Source: Zoogloea sp. LCSB751
GTDB taxonomy: Bacteria > Pseudomonadota > Gammaproteobacteria > Burkholderiales > Rhodocyclaceae
Assembly: GCF_002028455.1 (NCBI RefSeq)
Contig: NZ_MWUM01000003.1
Coordinates: forward strand, 1 to 64,000
DNA length: 64,000 nucleotides
Direction: 5' to 3'
Positions within the stretch are counted from its first letter, which is position 1, and each line of letters starts with the position of its first letter. Positions 43,635-52,284 of this stretch are shown one piece after another. The translations under genes and the position numbers were made by a program. A model generated the notes under the pieces. The model saw nothing but the letters and a program-made list of their open reading frames with translations, searched no databases and was not told where the DNA came from.

Positions 43635-44312
43635 TCAGGCCAGAGTGTCGGACTGCCCCGGCAGACAGTCCGACAGCGCATCGAGCACTCGCCCGACCGC
43701 CGCCTCCAGAACGTCCAGGGACGGCGAGAGCGGCTCCACCTCCCAGCGGCGGAAGACGCCGCTCACGCGAGCATCGACCCCCTCGCAATCCACGCCGAGG
43801 AGCTCGACACCAACCGGCACACGTGACCCCAATCGCGTCAGCAGCGCCTGCTCATCCATGCCACTGAGGGCCATCGGCAAAGCCTCCGCCTCACCCCAGC
43901 CCATCCGGCCAAAACCCGCAATGAAGCGAACCTTGATCGGCTCCAGTTTATAGAAGCGGAAGTCCCCAAGCGCAAGATATGCCGTGGACTCGGGGCTGTA
44001 GCGCAGGAAACGGTCGCATGTCGCCTCATCCGGCTCTGTGATTTCCAGCCGCCCGAGAAGGGTCATGCGCGCCTGCAGAAACGGCCCTCCCCGTCCATCG
44101 GCAACCAACAGACTGACCCGCGGATCGGATCGCGCATTGCGCGTATGTTCAGCCAGATCACTGAGCAGGAAAAGCGGGTGGCACTCACCATCCAGGACGT
44201 ACGGCAGCAGGGTTACATAGGGATAACCCGGCTCGGCTACCGAGTTGGAACCGAGAGCCCCGTTACTGCATTGACGCAGCAGACGGCGGGCCTCCCGATA
44301 GCCGATCTTCAT
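43635..44312 (-). CDS. HugZ-like pyridoxamine-5'-phosphate oxidase-fold protein
   Basis: The 225-residue protein has the split-barrel fold seen in HugZ/heme-utilization proteins: LGSNSVAEPGYPYVTLLPYVLD, PLFLLSDLAEHTRNARSDPRVSLLVAD, then the FYKLEPIKVRFIAGFGRMGW block and a C-terminal DUF2470-like part with GVDCEGVDAR. Family members bind heme or flavin; the second His typical of HugZ heme degradation cannot be confirmed. The stop lies 2 bases from the convergent LolA-like stop. Confidence 0.82.
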   Translation of the reverse strand: MKIGYREARRLLRQCSNGALGSNSVAEPGYPYVTLLPYVLDGECHPLFLLSDLAEHTRNARSDPRVSLLVADGRGGPFLQARMTLLGRLEITEPDEATCDRFLRYSPESTAYLALGDFRFYKLEPIKVRFIAGFGRMGWGEAEALPMALSGMDEQALLTRLGSRVPVGVELLGVDCEGVDARVSGVFRRWEVEPLSPSLDVLEAAVGRVLDALSDCLPGQSDTLA

Positions 44313-44314
44313 GC

Positions 44315-45064
44315 TCAGGCCACTGTGCGCTGACGGCGCGCCTCGAACAGGCAGAGGCCGCTGGCAACGGACACATTCAGGCTTTCAACCGTACCGTACA
44401 TGGGAATCCGCACCAACTCATCGCAGGTGTCACGGGTCAGCCGCCGTAGCCCATCGCCTTCGGCGCCGAGAACCCAGGCAATGGGCCCCTTCTGATCCAC
44501 CGTGTAGATGGATTTCTCGGCCTCACCTGCGGCCCCCAGGATCCACACACCTGCCTCCTGCATTTCGCGCAGGGCGCGCGCCAGATTGGTTACGGTGATG
44601 TAGGGCACGGTGTCGGCAGCACCACTGGCCACCTTCACGGCCGTAGCATTGAGGCCGACAGCCTTGTCCTTCGGCGCGATGACCGCATGAGCCCCTGCCG
44701 CATCGGCAACCCGTAGACAGGCGCCGAGATTGTGAGGGTCCTGGATGCCATCCAGCACCAGCAGCAATGCCGGCTCGGTCAGACCGTCGAGCACGTCGGG
44801 CAGCTTGAGCTCCTTGCGGCGGGAGTCGATGCGGGCCACGACACCCTGGTGCCGCCGGGTCCCCACCATCCGGTCCAGGCGCTCACCTTCGGACGGGATG
44901 ACACGCATGCCAAGCTGCTCCGCGTGCCGGAGAAGATCCCGCGCCCGGGCGTCATTGCGCTGCACATCGGTATAGATTTCAAAGATGCCTTCGGGGTCGT
45001 GGCGGAGCTTGGCCAGCACGGCATGAAAACCGTAAATGAGGCGGGAATTGGACTGATCAGACAC
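44315..45064 (-). CDS. rlmB: 23S rRNA (guanosine-2251-2'-O)-methyltransferase
   Basis: RlmB is a SPOUT methyltransferase that 2'-O-methylates G2251 in the P-loop of 23S rRNA. The enzyme has SPOUT motif 1 DPHNLGACLRVADAAG, motif 2 LGAEGDGL and motif 3 IPMYGTVESLNVSVASG, plus the N-terminal substrate-binding domain (YGFHAVLAKLRHDPEGI). The frame is open to 45343, but the GTG at 45064 gives 249 residues, near the usual length, and overlaps the rnr stop by 8 bases. The extended N-terminus would be a low-complexity Arg/Pro shadow of the rnr tail. Confidence 0.95.
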   Translation of the reverse strand: MSDQSNSRLIYGFHAVLAKLRHDPEGIFEIYTDVQRNDARARDLLRHAEQLGMRVIPSEGERLDRMVGTRRHQGVVARIDSRRKELKLPDVLDGLTEPALLLVLDGIQDPHNLGACLRVADAAGAHAVIAPKDKAVGLNATAVKVASGAADTVPYITVTNLARALREMQEAGVWILGAAGEAEKSIYTVDQKGPIAWVLGAEGDGLRRLTRDTCDELVRIPMYGTVESLNVSVASGLCLFEARRQRTVA

Positions 45065-47576
45065 GAACTTTCGCTTTCTTCTTGGCGCCGCCACTGGCGC
45101 TCTTGCGCGGCTTGGCGGCCTTGGTCGTCTTGGAGGACTTACTTGCCCCGGCCTTGAGGGGCTTGGATGCCGCCGCTTCCTTGGCCCGGGTCGGACTCTT
45201 CTTCGGGCGGGCAGTTGTGGTCGACTCGATGGAGCGCGCCTCGGTAGCAACAGGCTTCTCGCCCTTGACCGTACGCCGGCGGGACTTCGGCGGAGCCGTC
45301 GGGACCTCGCCCGCCGCGGCAGCAGCCACTGCCGTTCGCTCACGTTCCGTCTTGCCGACCCGCTCCGTCGCCCGCTGCGGCCCCTGGATCAACCGGAAGT
45401 CGATCTTGCTGGCCTCCATGCTCACCCTAACCAGCTGGACCCGCACCCGGTCGGACAGGCGATAGCGCTCGCCGGTCCGCTCCCCGACCAGCGCGTGATG
45501 CGCCTCGTCGAAGTGGAAGTAATCACTGCCCAAATCGGAGATATGCACGAGACCTTCGACAAATACGTCATCGAGGGCCACGAAGAGGCCGAAAGGTACC
45601 ACTGCCGAGACACTGCCGTCGAACTCCTCGCCGATGCGGTCCTGCATGTAGTAACACTTGAGCCAGTTCTCCACGTCCCGATCGGCTTCGTCGGCGCGCC
45701 TCTCGGTCATCGAGCAATGCAGACCGATCTCGTCCCAGGCACCTGCCTCCTGGGCCGGCGTGTATTGCCCGCCCGTCAGCACCGCCTTGATCGCCCGGTG
45801 AACGAGCAGATCCGGATAGCGGCGGATCGGTGACGTGAAATGGGTATAGGCCTCGTAAGCCAGCCCGAAGTGACCCACGTTGTCGGGGCTGTATACCGCC
45901 TGACGCAAGGAGCGCAACATCACCGTCTGCAGCAACTGCAGGTCGGGACGATCCTGGATGCTGCCGAGCAGCTTGGCGTAATCGGCAGCCCGGGGCTCCT
46001 CGCCACCACCCAGCTGCAACCCGAATTCACCGAGAAAGTCTCTCAGCTTGGTCAGCTTCTCGGCCGTCGGCCCCTCGTGGACCCGGTACAGGGCCGGATG
46101 CTCATGAGCGCTCAGGAATTCCGACGCACACACGTTGGCCGCCAGCATGCACTCTTCAATCAGGCGGTGCGCATCGTTCCGGCTCTCCGGAACGATCTTC
46201 TCGATCTTGCCGTTGTCGTCGAAGACCATCCGGGTTTCCTGGGTCTCGAAGTCGATCGCCCCCCGCTTGGCTCGCGCCTTCAGCAACACCCGGAACAACT
46301 TGTCCAGGTTCTGGAGGTGCGGCAACAGTTCGCCGACGCCCTCAATGGCTGCCGGATCTTGCTCGTAGAGCGCCGCCGCCACCTGGTTATAGGTCAGACG
46401 GGCTTTAGAGAACATCACCGCCGGATAGAAACGGTACTGCTTGATCACCCCGGTCTGGGAGATCGCCATGTCGCACACCATGCACAGGCGCTCAACCTGG
46501 GGATTGAGCGAACAGAGCCCATTGGACAGCTTCTCCGGCAACATCGGAATCACCCGACGCGGGAAGTAGACCGAGTTGCCTCGCTCGTAGGCTTCGCCAT
46601 CCAACGCGGAGCCGACCGTCACGTAATGGGACACGTCGGCGATCGCCACCACCAGGCGGAAGCCTCGCCCCTGTTTTTCACAGTAGACGGCGTCATCGAA
46701 GTCTCGTGCAGTCTCTCCATCGATGGTCACCAGGGGCAGCGCCGTCAGGTCTTCCCTGCCCTTCCAGTCCATCTTGCGCACCTTCGCGGGCAAGCGCCGG
46801 GTCTGCTCCTTGGCCTCCTTCGAGAACTCGAAAGGCAGCTCGTGCTTGCGCAGGGCGATCTCGATCTCCATGCCCGGATCGGCATAGTTGCCGAGCACCT
46901 CGACCACCTTGCCGATCGGCTGGGCATAGCGGGTAGGCTGCTCGACAAGCTCAACCACAACCACCTGCCCGGCCACCACCTTCGTCTTGCCGCCGGGGGC
47001 CAGCAATACTTCCTGCGCGATGCGCCGGTTCTCCGGCACCACCAGGGTCACCCCATTCTCGACCAGGACCCGGCCGACAATGCGCGTATTGGCGCGCTCC
47101 AGAACCTCGACGATCTTGCCCTCTGGACGTCCGCGCCGATCGACGCCGGCCAGGCGAACCATCACCCGATCCCCGTGCAGGACCTCCCGCATCTCATTCG
47201 GACTGAGGAAGACGTCAGGTCCTTCCTCGTCCGTTACAACAAAACCGTAACCGTCCGGATGCCCCTGCACGGTTCCACGGATCAGGTCTGCCTTCGAAGG
47301 CAGCAGATAGGCGCCACGCCGGTTGCGCATGACCTGACCGTCCCGCTCCATCGCGAACATGCGACGCTCGAAGAATTCGAGTTCCACCGGCAGGATATCC
47401 AGCGCAGTCGCAAGGTCGGGAAACGCCAACGGAACACCATGCTCGACGAGCGTCTGCATGATGAATTCCCGGCTAGGAAGCGGGAAATCGTACTTCTGGC
47501 ACTCGCGCTCGAAGAAAGGGTCACTGCGGCGCAGCTTGCTAAGTTTTTTAGTGTTTTTTGATTTTGATATTGACAC
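45057..47576 (-). CDS. rnr: Ribonuclease R
   Basis: RNase R is a 3'-5' exoribonuclease that degrades structured RNA. The 839-residue protein has an N-terminal helix-turn-helix (DFPLPSREFIMQTL), two cold-shock domains, the RNB domain with TIDGETARDFDDAVYCE (catalytic Asp cluster near 285) and an S1 domain ending near residue 740. A basic Lys/Ala/Ser-rich tail of about 95 residues follows, longer than in E. coli. The start is GTG at 47576 with no ribosome site. It lies on the -35 element of the divergent tRNA-Leu gene, so the true start or leader may differ. Confidence 0.95.
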   Translation of the reverse strand: MSISKSKNTKKLSKLRRSDPFFERECQKYDFPLPSREFIMQTLVEHGVPLAFPDLATALDILPVELEFFERRMFAMERDGQVMRNRRGAYLLPSKADLIRGTVQGHPDGYGFVVTDEEGPDVFLSPNEMREVLHGDRVMVRLAGVDRRGRPEGKIVEVLERANTRIVGRVLVENGVTLVVPENRRIAQEVLLAPGGKTKVVAGQVVVVELVEQPTRYAQPIGKVVEVLGNYADPGMEIEIALRKHELPFEFSKEAKEQTRRLPAKVRKMDWKGREDLTALPLVTIDGETARDFDDAVYCEKQGRGFRLVVAIADVSHYVTVGSALDGEAYERGNSVYFPRRVIPMLPEKLSNGLCSLNPQVERLCMVCDMAISQTGVIKQYRFYPAVMFSKARLTYNQVAAALYEQDPAAIEGVGELLPHLQNLDKLFRVLLKARAKRGAIDFETQETRMVFDDNGKIEKIVPESRNDAHRLIEECMLAANVCASEFLSAHEHPALYRVHEGPTAEKLTKLRDFLGEFGLQLGGGEEPRAADYAKLLGSIQDRPDLQLLQTVMLRSLRQAVYSPDNVGHFGLAYEAYTHFTSPIRRYPDLLVHRAIKAVLTGGQYTPAQEAGAWDEIGLHCSMTERRADEADRDVENWLKCYYMQDRIGEEFDGSVSAVVPFGLFVALDDVFVEGLVHISDLGSDYFHFDEAHHALVGERTGERYRLSDRVRVQLVRVSMEASKIDFRLIQGPQRATERVGKTERERTAVAAAAAGEVPTAPPKSRRRTVKGEKPVATEARSIESTTTARPKKSPTRAKEAAASKPLKAGASKSSKTTKAAKPRKSASGGAKKKAKVRV

Positions 47577-47597
47577 GGATAATTTCTACTCTATAAT
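47570..47597 (+). promoter_or_regulatory. Sigma-70 promoter of tRNA-Leu copy 1
   Basis: TTGACA (47570-47575), 16-base spacer and TATAAT (47592-47597). Both hexamers are perfect. Transcription should start about 13 bases before the tRNA. The -35 covers the GTG start of rnr. Confidence 0.88.
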
Positions 47598-47609
47598 TTT
47601 CAGATCGTT

Positions 47610-47694
47610 GCCCAGATGGCGAAATTGGTAGACGCGCTAGTTTCAGGTACTAGTGCCGCGAGGCGTGGAGGTTCGAGTCCTCTTCTGGGCACCA
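47610..47694 (+). tRNA. tRNA-Leu (anticodon CAG), copy 1
   Basis: 85-nt class II tRNA: acceptor GCCCAGA / TCTGGGC, anticodon loop TTCAGGT with CAG, long variable arm (TGCCGCGAGGCGT), T-arm GAGGTTCGAGTCCTC, discriminator A and encoded CCA. It reads CUG, the commonest leucine codon in GC-rich genomes. All three copies are identical. Confidence 0.97.
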
Positions 47695-47701
47695 CATTTA
47701 C

Positions 47702-47729
47702 AAAAGCCAGTCAGTTTGACTGGCTTTTT
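47702..47729 (+). terminator. Terminator of tRNA-Leu copy 1
   Basis: Inverted repeat AAAGCCAGTC / GACTGGCTTT followed by a TTTTTGTTTG tract, 7 bases after the CCA end. Its stem differs in sequence from those of copies 2 and 3. Confidence 0.88.
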
Positions 47730-47816
47730 GTTTGTTTGTTCAAAGCGCAAGGCGCTGCAACAGGCTGAAAGCGGGCTCGGCTCGTTTCTCACTGCAGGAA
47801 AGTTCTCTTGAATGAC

Positions 47817-47844
47817 TTGCATTGGGTTCAACTTGTTCTATAAT
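47817..47844 (+). promoter_or_regulatory. Sigma-70 promoter of tRNA-Leu copy 2
   Basis: TTGCAT (47817-47822), 16-base spacer and TATAAT (47839-47844), 12 bases before the tRNA. The -10 is followed by a GC-rich AGCGCT stretch that may be the discriminator. Confidence 0.75.
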
Positions 47845-47856
47845 AGCGCTTTCGTT

Positions 47857-47941
47857 GCCCAGATGGCGAAATTGGTAGACGCGCTAGTTTCAGGTACTAG
47901 TGCCGCGAGGCGTGGAGGTTCGAGTCCTCTTCTGGGCACCA
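47857..47941 (+). tRNA. tRNA-Leu (anticodon CAG), copy 2
   Basis: This gene is identical in all 85 bases to copy 1 (47610). The CGTT leader directly before the 5' end is shared by all copies. It has its own promoter and terminator, so it should be made as an independent transcript. Confidence 0.97.
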
Positions 47942-47950
47942 AAAATTCCG

Positions 47951-47978
47951 AAGAGCCGGTCAATTGACCGGCTCTTTT
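47951..47978 (+). terminator. Terminator of tRNA-Leu copy 2
   Basis: Perfect palindromic stem AGAGCCGGTC / GACCGGCTCT with an AATT loop, then TTTTGTTTG. It is identical to the terminator of copy 3, showing that the tRNA plus terminator was duplicated or homogenised as a unit. Confidence 0.9.
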
Positions 47979-48058
47979 GTTTGCCCCCGCCAAGTTTTTG
48001 CCCGCTGCGACCGGCGAAGACAAAGAGGGGCAAAGCACTCAAGATCGTCAAAAAAAAC

Positions 48059-48086
48059 TTGCAATACAAAAAATATTGCCTATAAT
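48059..48086 (+). promoter_or_regulatory. Sigma-70 promoter of tRNA-Leu copy 3
   Basis: TTGCAA (48059-48064), 16-base spacer and TATAAT (48081-48086), 13 bases before the tRNA. Spacing is the same as for copies 1 and 2 although the surrounding DNA differs. Confidence 0.78.
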
Positions 48087-48099
48087 GGCGTCCTTCGTT

Positions 48100-48184
48100 G
48101 CCCAGATGGCGAAATTGGTAGACGCGCTAGTTTCAGGTACTAGTGCCGCGAGGCGTGGAGGTTCGAGTCCTCTTCTGGGCACCA
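48100..48184 (+). tRNA. tRNA-Leu (anticodon CAG), copy 3
   Basis: All 85 bases match copies 1 and 2. Copies start at 47610, 47857 and 48100, so the unit length is 247 and 243 bases. Promoter and terminator are separate from those of its neighbours. Confidence 0.97.
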
Positions 48185-48193
48185 AAAATTCCG

Positions 48194-48221
48194 AAGAGCC
48201 GGTCAATTGACCGGCTCTTTT
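48194..48221 (+). terminator. Terminator of tRNA-Leu copy 3
   Basis: Same stem as the terminator of copy 2 (AGAGCCGGTC / GACCGGCTCT), followed by TTTTGTTTTT. Confidence 0.9.
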
Positions 48222-48321
48222 GTTTTTCCGGTCCGCCACGACATGCCTTCCATCCATTGGCAAAGCAGCGCACACTAATGCGGCCGACACTGTCACAGAT
48301 GCGCCGCACGGGAGAGCAAAG

Positions 48322-48669
48322 ATGGACAGGACTCCTCTCGAGCGCCAGGAGGGTATCTGGCGTCTCCTGTATCGCTACCTTTGGCCTTTCCCCTATTTCC
48401 GGGACGTAAGTCGCGGAACCCTGCTCGAACGACAACAAAACTACCGCTACAACCGCCGCATGGGCATTCACCACCTGCCCGGCTTTGTCGCCAAGTGGGC
48501 GTGCCTGACGCTGTTTTTTTTCATTCTCGGCGTTCTCTGCGAACAACTGCTCGAAGTCGTGCTTCCAGCCGCCTGCTGCTACGTAACGGGGACCTGGACA
48601 TTGACCATCGTCGTGCAGCTTCTGGTTGCCTGGTTATGGCTATGGCGCTTTCCTGAATTGAGTCGATAA
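48322..48669 (+). CDS. Small two-helix membrane protein of unknown function
   Basis: This 115-residue protein has two hydrophobic helices (about 55-80 and 86-108) and a basic, aromatic N-terminal half (WRLLYRYLWPFPYFRD, LLERQQNYRYNRR). A GGAGAG ribosome site lies 5 bases before the ATG. I do not recognise the family. It lies between the tRNA-Leu array and a large GGDEF-EAL gene in the same direction; a partner role for the latter is possible but unsupported. Codon use looks like the neighbours. Confidence 0.65.
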   Translation: MDRTPLERQEGIWRLLYRYLWPFPYFRDVSRGTLLERQQNYRYNRRMGIHHLPGFVAKWACLTLFFFILGVLCEQLLEVVLPAACCYVTGTWTLTIVVQLLVAWLWLWRFPELSR

Positions 48670-48885
48670 GGCCTCCCGCGGCACGCGACCAAGGCCATGC
48701 AATGTTCGACCACGTCACACCGATATCCCTGGCCTGGTTGTGGAAATGCCGCATCGAGGTTAGGCTCTGCCGCCACTGAAGCTTCTGTTTTGCTCTCAGC
48801 TGTGCGTGCGGAGCCTGAATACCTGCACAACGACCCCAACCTGTTATCGATATCCGCCCGGCACACAACCGGACGCCGAGGGAGC

Positions 48886-51800
48886 ATGGCCGACATTTCG
48901 AGTGGCAAGGCAGTGCTACGCTGGTTCAGGAACCAGCACGCACCCACTACCTATTTGCTGCTGTTTGCCGTGGGCATGGGCGGTCTTTTCCTCTCAATCC
49001 TGCTCGGTCATCTGGATTCCGAACGCCAGGCGAGCGATGCCCGCACCAAGGCAATGACCGAACTGGCCCGCATCAGCGCCATGCTAGAAGGCCAGGTCCG
49101 CAGCACGTTTGGCACGGCGGAAGGCATTTCTCACATCCTGAGTATCGATGGCAGTATCTCCGACGTCCATTTTTCGGGCATGGCCCGGATGGCCATTGCC
49201 TCGGCACCCCATATCCGCAGTATCGCCCTTGTTCCCGACGATGTGATCCGCAAAGTCCATCCGTTGGAAAACAACGAGAAGGCCCTGGGAACCGACCTCA
49301 GCAAGATTCCCGAACAATACGCGGCCATCCGACGTGCCCGCGAAAGCAGCAGGGCTCTTCTGGCAGGCCCAGTCAAGCTCATCCAGGGCGGTATCGGGCT
49401 GGTCTACCGACAACCGATCTTCACCCAGACCCTCAAAGGCGAACAACGTTACTGGGGAACGATGTCCATCGTCACCGACCTGGACAGCCTCATCAAGGCC
49501 AGCGGCATAGTCGATAACACCTCCCTTCGGCTGACACTCCGCGGGAAGGACGGTCTAGGGAGCGCCGGTGACGTCATCTGGGGCGATGCCGCAATCCTCA
49601 ACCAGCATCCCGTCAGTCTTTCCATCACGATCCCTGGCGGCATCTGGCAACTTTCCGCGATACCGCGCGACGACTGGCCAAATCAATCGCCAACCGGGTC
49701 GCCCTTGTTCCTGATCTCGGTTGCCAACACCGTCCTGGTGCTCTTCTTCATTGCCCAGTTGATGCGGCGCAATCGCCTCATCAGACAGCGTAACCACAGC
49801 CTGTCCCTGGAAATTGCCGAACGGCAGGAAGCTCAGGCCTCCCTTGCCCAAAGCGAGGCCCGCTTTCGCACCCTGTTCGAGCACTCCCCGGACGCAGCGT
49901 GGATCGTCGATGGCGACGGCCGCTGTACCGACTGCAACGATGCGGCGCTGGCTGTCTTTGGCTTTGCCGATCACGGGCAGTTCAAAGGCCTGACCCCCGA
50001 CCTGCTCTCCCCCGAACGGCAGTCCGACGGCCGCAGTTCCACGGAGAAAGCCCGGGAGATACTCGACATCACACTCCGGGAAGGACTGCATCGCTTCGAG
50101 TGGATTCACCAGCGCCGGGATGGCCGGAGCTTCCCGGCCGAAGTCACGCTCTGTGTCATCCGGCTCAGTGAGAAACCCATGATCTACGCGGTGGCCAGGG
50201 ATATCTCCAAGCGCAAGGCCACCGAAGAAGCGCTAGGACAACAACAGGCCCTGTTGCAGACGATCGTCGATCACGCACCGTCACTGATTTACGTCTTCGA
50301 CAAGGACGGCACTCTCCAGTGGTCGAACCGTTGTTTCGAGACAGCCGTCGGTTATTCGCTGAACACCATGAAGGGCATGCCGCGGGAGCGCTTCCAACCG
50401 CCCTCACTGGCGCTGCAGCATCGCAACAATGATCTGGCCGTGCTGGCCCGCGGAAGCGCCATGCGCTTCGAGGAGCACCTGGACGACCATGGACAGCGAC
50501 GCATCTACCTGACGACAAAATGCCCGTTACCCGGCACCGATGGGCAGCCGCAAGCGATCCTGGGCATTTCCACCGACATTACGGAAATCAAGCAGACTAC
50601 CGAACAACTACGCCTTGCCGGCGTCGTCATGGCCAATACTGCCGATGCGGTGATGATCACCGATGCCCGTAGCACCATCCTGTCGGTGAACCGGGCATTC
50701 ACGGACATCACCGGTTACAGCGCTGACGAAGCGGTCGGTCAGACACCTCGCCTGCTACGCTCCGACCGCCAGGGAACCGACTTTTATCGGGCCATGTGGC
50801 ACACCCTCCGCACCACGGGAATCTGGCGCGGCGAGATCTGGAACCGCCGCAAGAACGGAGCGCTCTACCCCGAATGGCTCACCATCAATGCCGTCACCGA
50901 CAACGACGGACGCCACGTGAACTACGTGGCAGTCTTCTCGGACATATCGGCGATCAAGCATTCCCAAGCCGAACTGGAACGCCTGGCCCATTATGACCCG
51001 CTGACCGACCTGCCCAACCGAACCCTGTTCCACCACCACCTTCAGCACGACCTGGATCGCGCGATCCGCTACGACCGGCAACTGGCCGTACTGATCCTGG
51101 ATCTGGACGGTTTCAAGACGGTGAACGACAGCCTGGGCCACCCGGTTGGCGATCGCCTGCTCCAGCACGCGGCAGAGCGTTTCAAGTGTTGCCTGCGCGT
51201 CGAGGACACAGTCTCCCGTCTCGGAGGCGATGAATTCGCCGTGATCCTCAGCGACCTCGGACAGGACACCGACGCCATCGCTGTCGTCAAGAAGATCCTC
51301 CAGGCCCTGCAGGAGCCCTTCGACCTGGATGGCAATGCTGCCCTCGTCACGGCCAGCATCGGTATCGCCATCGCGCCTAACGATGGAAGCACACCGGAAG
51401 AACTCGTACGCAACGCCGATACCGCCATGTATGGCGCAAAGGAAGGCGGGCGCAACAGCTACCGCTTCTACCAGGCAGAAATGACCCGTCGGGCCCAGGA
51501 CCGGCTGACCCGGGAGCGCGCACTGCGGCGAGCACTTGAACAGAAGGAATTCGAACTCTGGTACCAGCCCAAGCTCGACCTGAAGAGCGGTCGCATCAGC
51601 GGGGCCGAGGCACTGCTGCGCTGGCGGGATCCCGAACGGGGCATGGTATCGCCGGCCGAGTTCATCCCGCTGGCAGAACGCACCGCACTGATCATCCCGA
51701 TCGGCGAACTGGTGCTCGACACCGTCTGCGCGCAGATTCGCCTGTGGCGGGAGGCCGGACTTGAGACGGGCCGTATCGCCATCAACGTGGCCGCCCTGCA

Positions 51801-52284
51801 GATCGAACGCAGCGACTACGTGGATGCTCTGGCCTGTGCGCTGGCCCGCTACGCGCTGCCCCCCGAGGTCCTAGAGGTGGAAGTCACCGAGAGCCTGATC
51901 ATGGAGAATCCCGAACATGCCCGCCAGGTGATCCACGCGATCCAGGATCTCGGCGTGACGACGGCGGTCGATGACTTCGGAACCGGCTACTCCTCCCTTG
52001 CCTACCTGAAGGTCCTGCCGGTCAATAACCTGAAAGTGGACCGTGCCTTCGTCTCCGACCTGCCCCACGACGAAAACGACGTGGCCATCACCCGGGCTAT
52101 CGTCGGCCTCGGACAGACCCTCGGTTTCGAAATCACCGCCGAGGGTATCGAAACCGTGGAACAGCTCAAATTCCTGCGCAGCATCGGCTGCAACCATGGC
52201 CAGGGTTATCTGTTCGGCAAACCCATGCCAGTCGTGGAGTTCGAAGACTGGGTCATCCGGGGCCAGCACGGCGAGGGTATTTAA
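48886..52284 (+). CDS. Membrane-bound CHASE-PAS3-GGDEF-EAL protein (c-di-GMP turnover)
   Basis: The 1132-residue protein runs: membrane helix at about 21-41, periplasmic CHASE sensor at about 50-260, second helix near 275-293, three PAS domains at about 325-440, 440-570 and 570-695, GGDEF at about 700-865 and EAL at about 885-1130. The cyclase motif LGGDEFAVI is intact, with an inhibitory RxxD site (RVED) 5 residues before it. The EAL domain has GAEALLRW and VDDFGTGYSSLAYLK, so both activities are possible. The ATG at 48886 (MADISSGK) sits 4 bases after a GAGG site and avoids 63 extra residues from 48697. It shares overlapping stop codons with the convergent gene. Confidence 0.93.
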   Translation: MADISSGKAVLRWFRNQHAPTTYLLLFAVGMGGLFLSILLGHLDSERQASDARTKAMTELARISAMLEGQVRSTFGTAEGISHILSIDGSISDVHFSGMARMAIASAPHIRSIALVPDDVIRKVHPLENNEKALGTDLSKIPEQYAAIRRARESSRALLAGPVKLIQGGIGLVYRQPIFTQTLKGEQRYWGTMSIVTDLDSLIKASGIVDNTSLRLTLRGKDGLGSAGDVIWGDAAILNQHPVSLSITIPGGIWQLSAIPRDDWPNQSPTGSPLFLISVANTVLVLFFIAQLMRRNRLIRQRNHSLSLEIAERQEAQASLAQSEARFRTLFEHSPDAAWIVDGDGRCTDCNDAALAVFGFADHGQFKGLTPDLLSPERQSDGRSSTEKAREILDITLREGLHRFEWIHQRRDGRSFPAEVTLCVIRLSEKPMIYAVARDISKRKATEEALGQQQALLQTIVDHAPSLIYVFDKDGTLQWSNRCFETAVGYSLNTMKGMPRERFQPPSLALQHRNNDLAVLARGSAMRFEEHLDDHGQRRIYLTTKCPLPGTDGQPQAILGISTDITEIKQTTEQLRLAGVVMANTADAVMITDARSTILSVNRAFTDITGYSADEAVGQTPRLLRSDRQGTDFYRAMWHTLRTTGIWRGEIWNRRKNGALYPEWLTINAVTDNDGRHVNYVAVFSDISAIKHSQAELERLAHYDPLTDLPNRTLFHHHLQHDLDRAIRYDRQLAVLILDLDGFKTVNDSLGHPVGDRLLQHAAERFKCCLRVEDTVSRLGGDEFAVILSDLGQDTDAIAVVKKILQALQEPFDLDGNAALVTASIGIAIAPNDGSTPEELVRNADTAMYGAKEGGRNSYRFYQAEMTRRAQDRLTRERALRRALEQKEFELWYQPKLDLKSGRISGAEALLRWRDPERGMVSPAEFIPLAERTALIIPIGELVLDTVCAQIRLWREAGLETGRIAINVAALQIERSDYVDALACALARYALPPEVLEVEVTESLIMENPEHARQVIHAIQDLGVTTAVDDFGTGYSSLAYLKVLPVNNLKVDRAFVSDLPHDENDVAITRAIVGLGQTLGFEITAEGIETVEQLKFLRSIGCNHGQGYLFGKPMPVVEFEDWVIRGQHGEGI

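Noticed and set aside
44315..45343. 342-residue version of RlmB
   Set aside because: The extra N-terminal Arg/Pro-rich part is an out-of-frame reading of the RNase R tail; the GTG at 45064 gives the family length.
45840..47561. 573-residue plus-strand open frame
   Set aside because: Antisense of the well-defined rnr gene.
47610..48221. Regularly spaced repeats considered as a CRISPR array
   Set aside because: The repeated units are 85-nt tRNA-Leu genes with promoters and terminators, and only three copies occur.
47838..48296. Minus-strand frames across the tRNA-Leu copies (residues such as PRRGLEPPRLAALVPETSAS)
   Set aside because: They are translations of the reverse tRNA sequence, a known annotation artefact.
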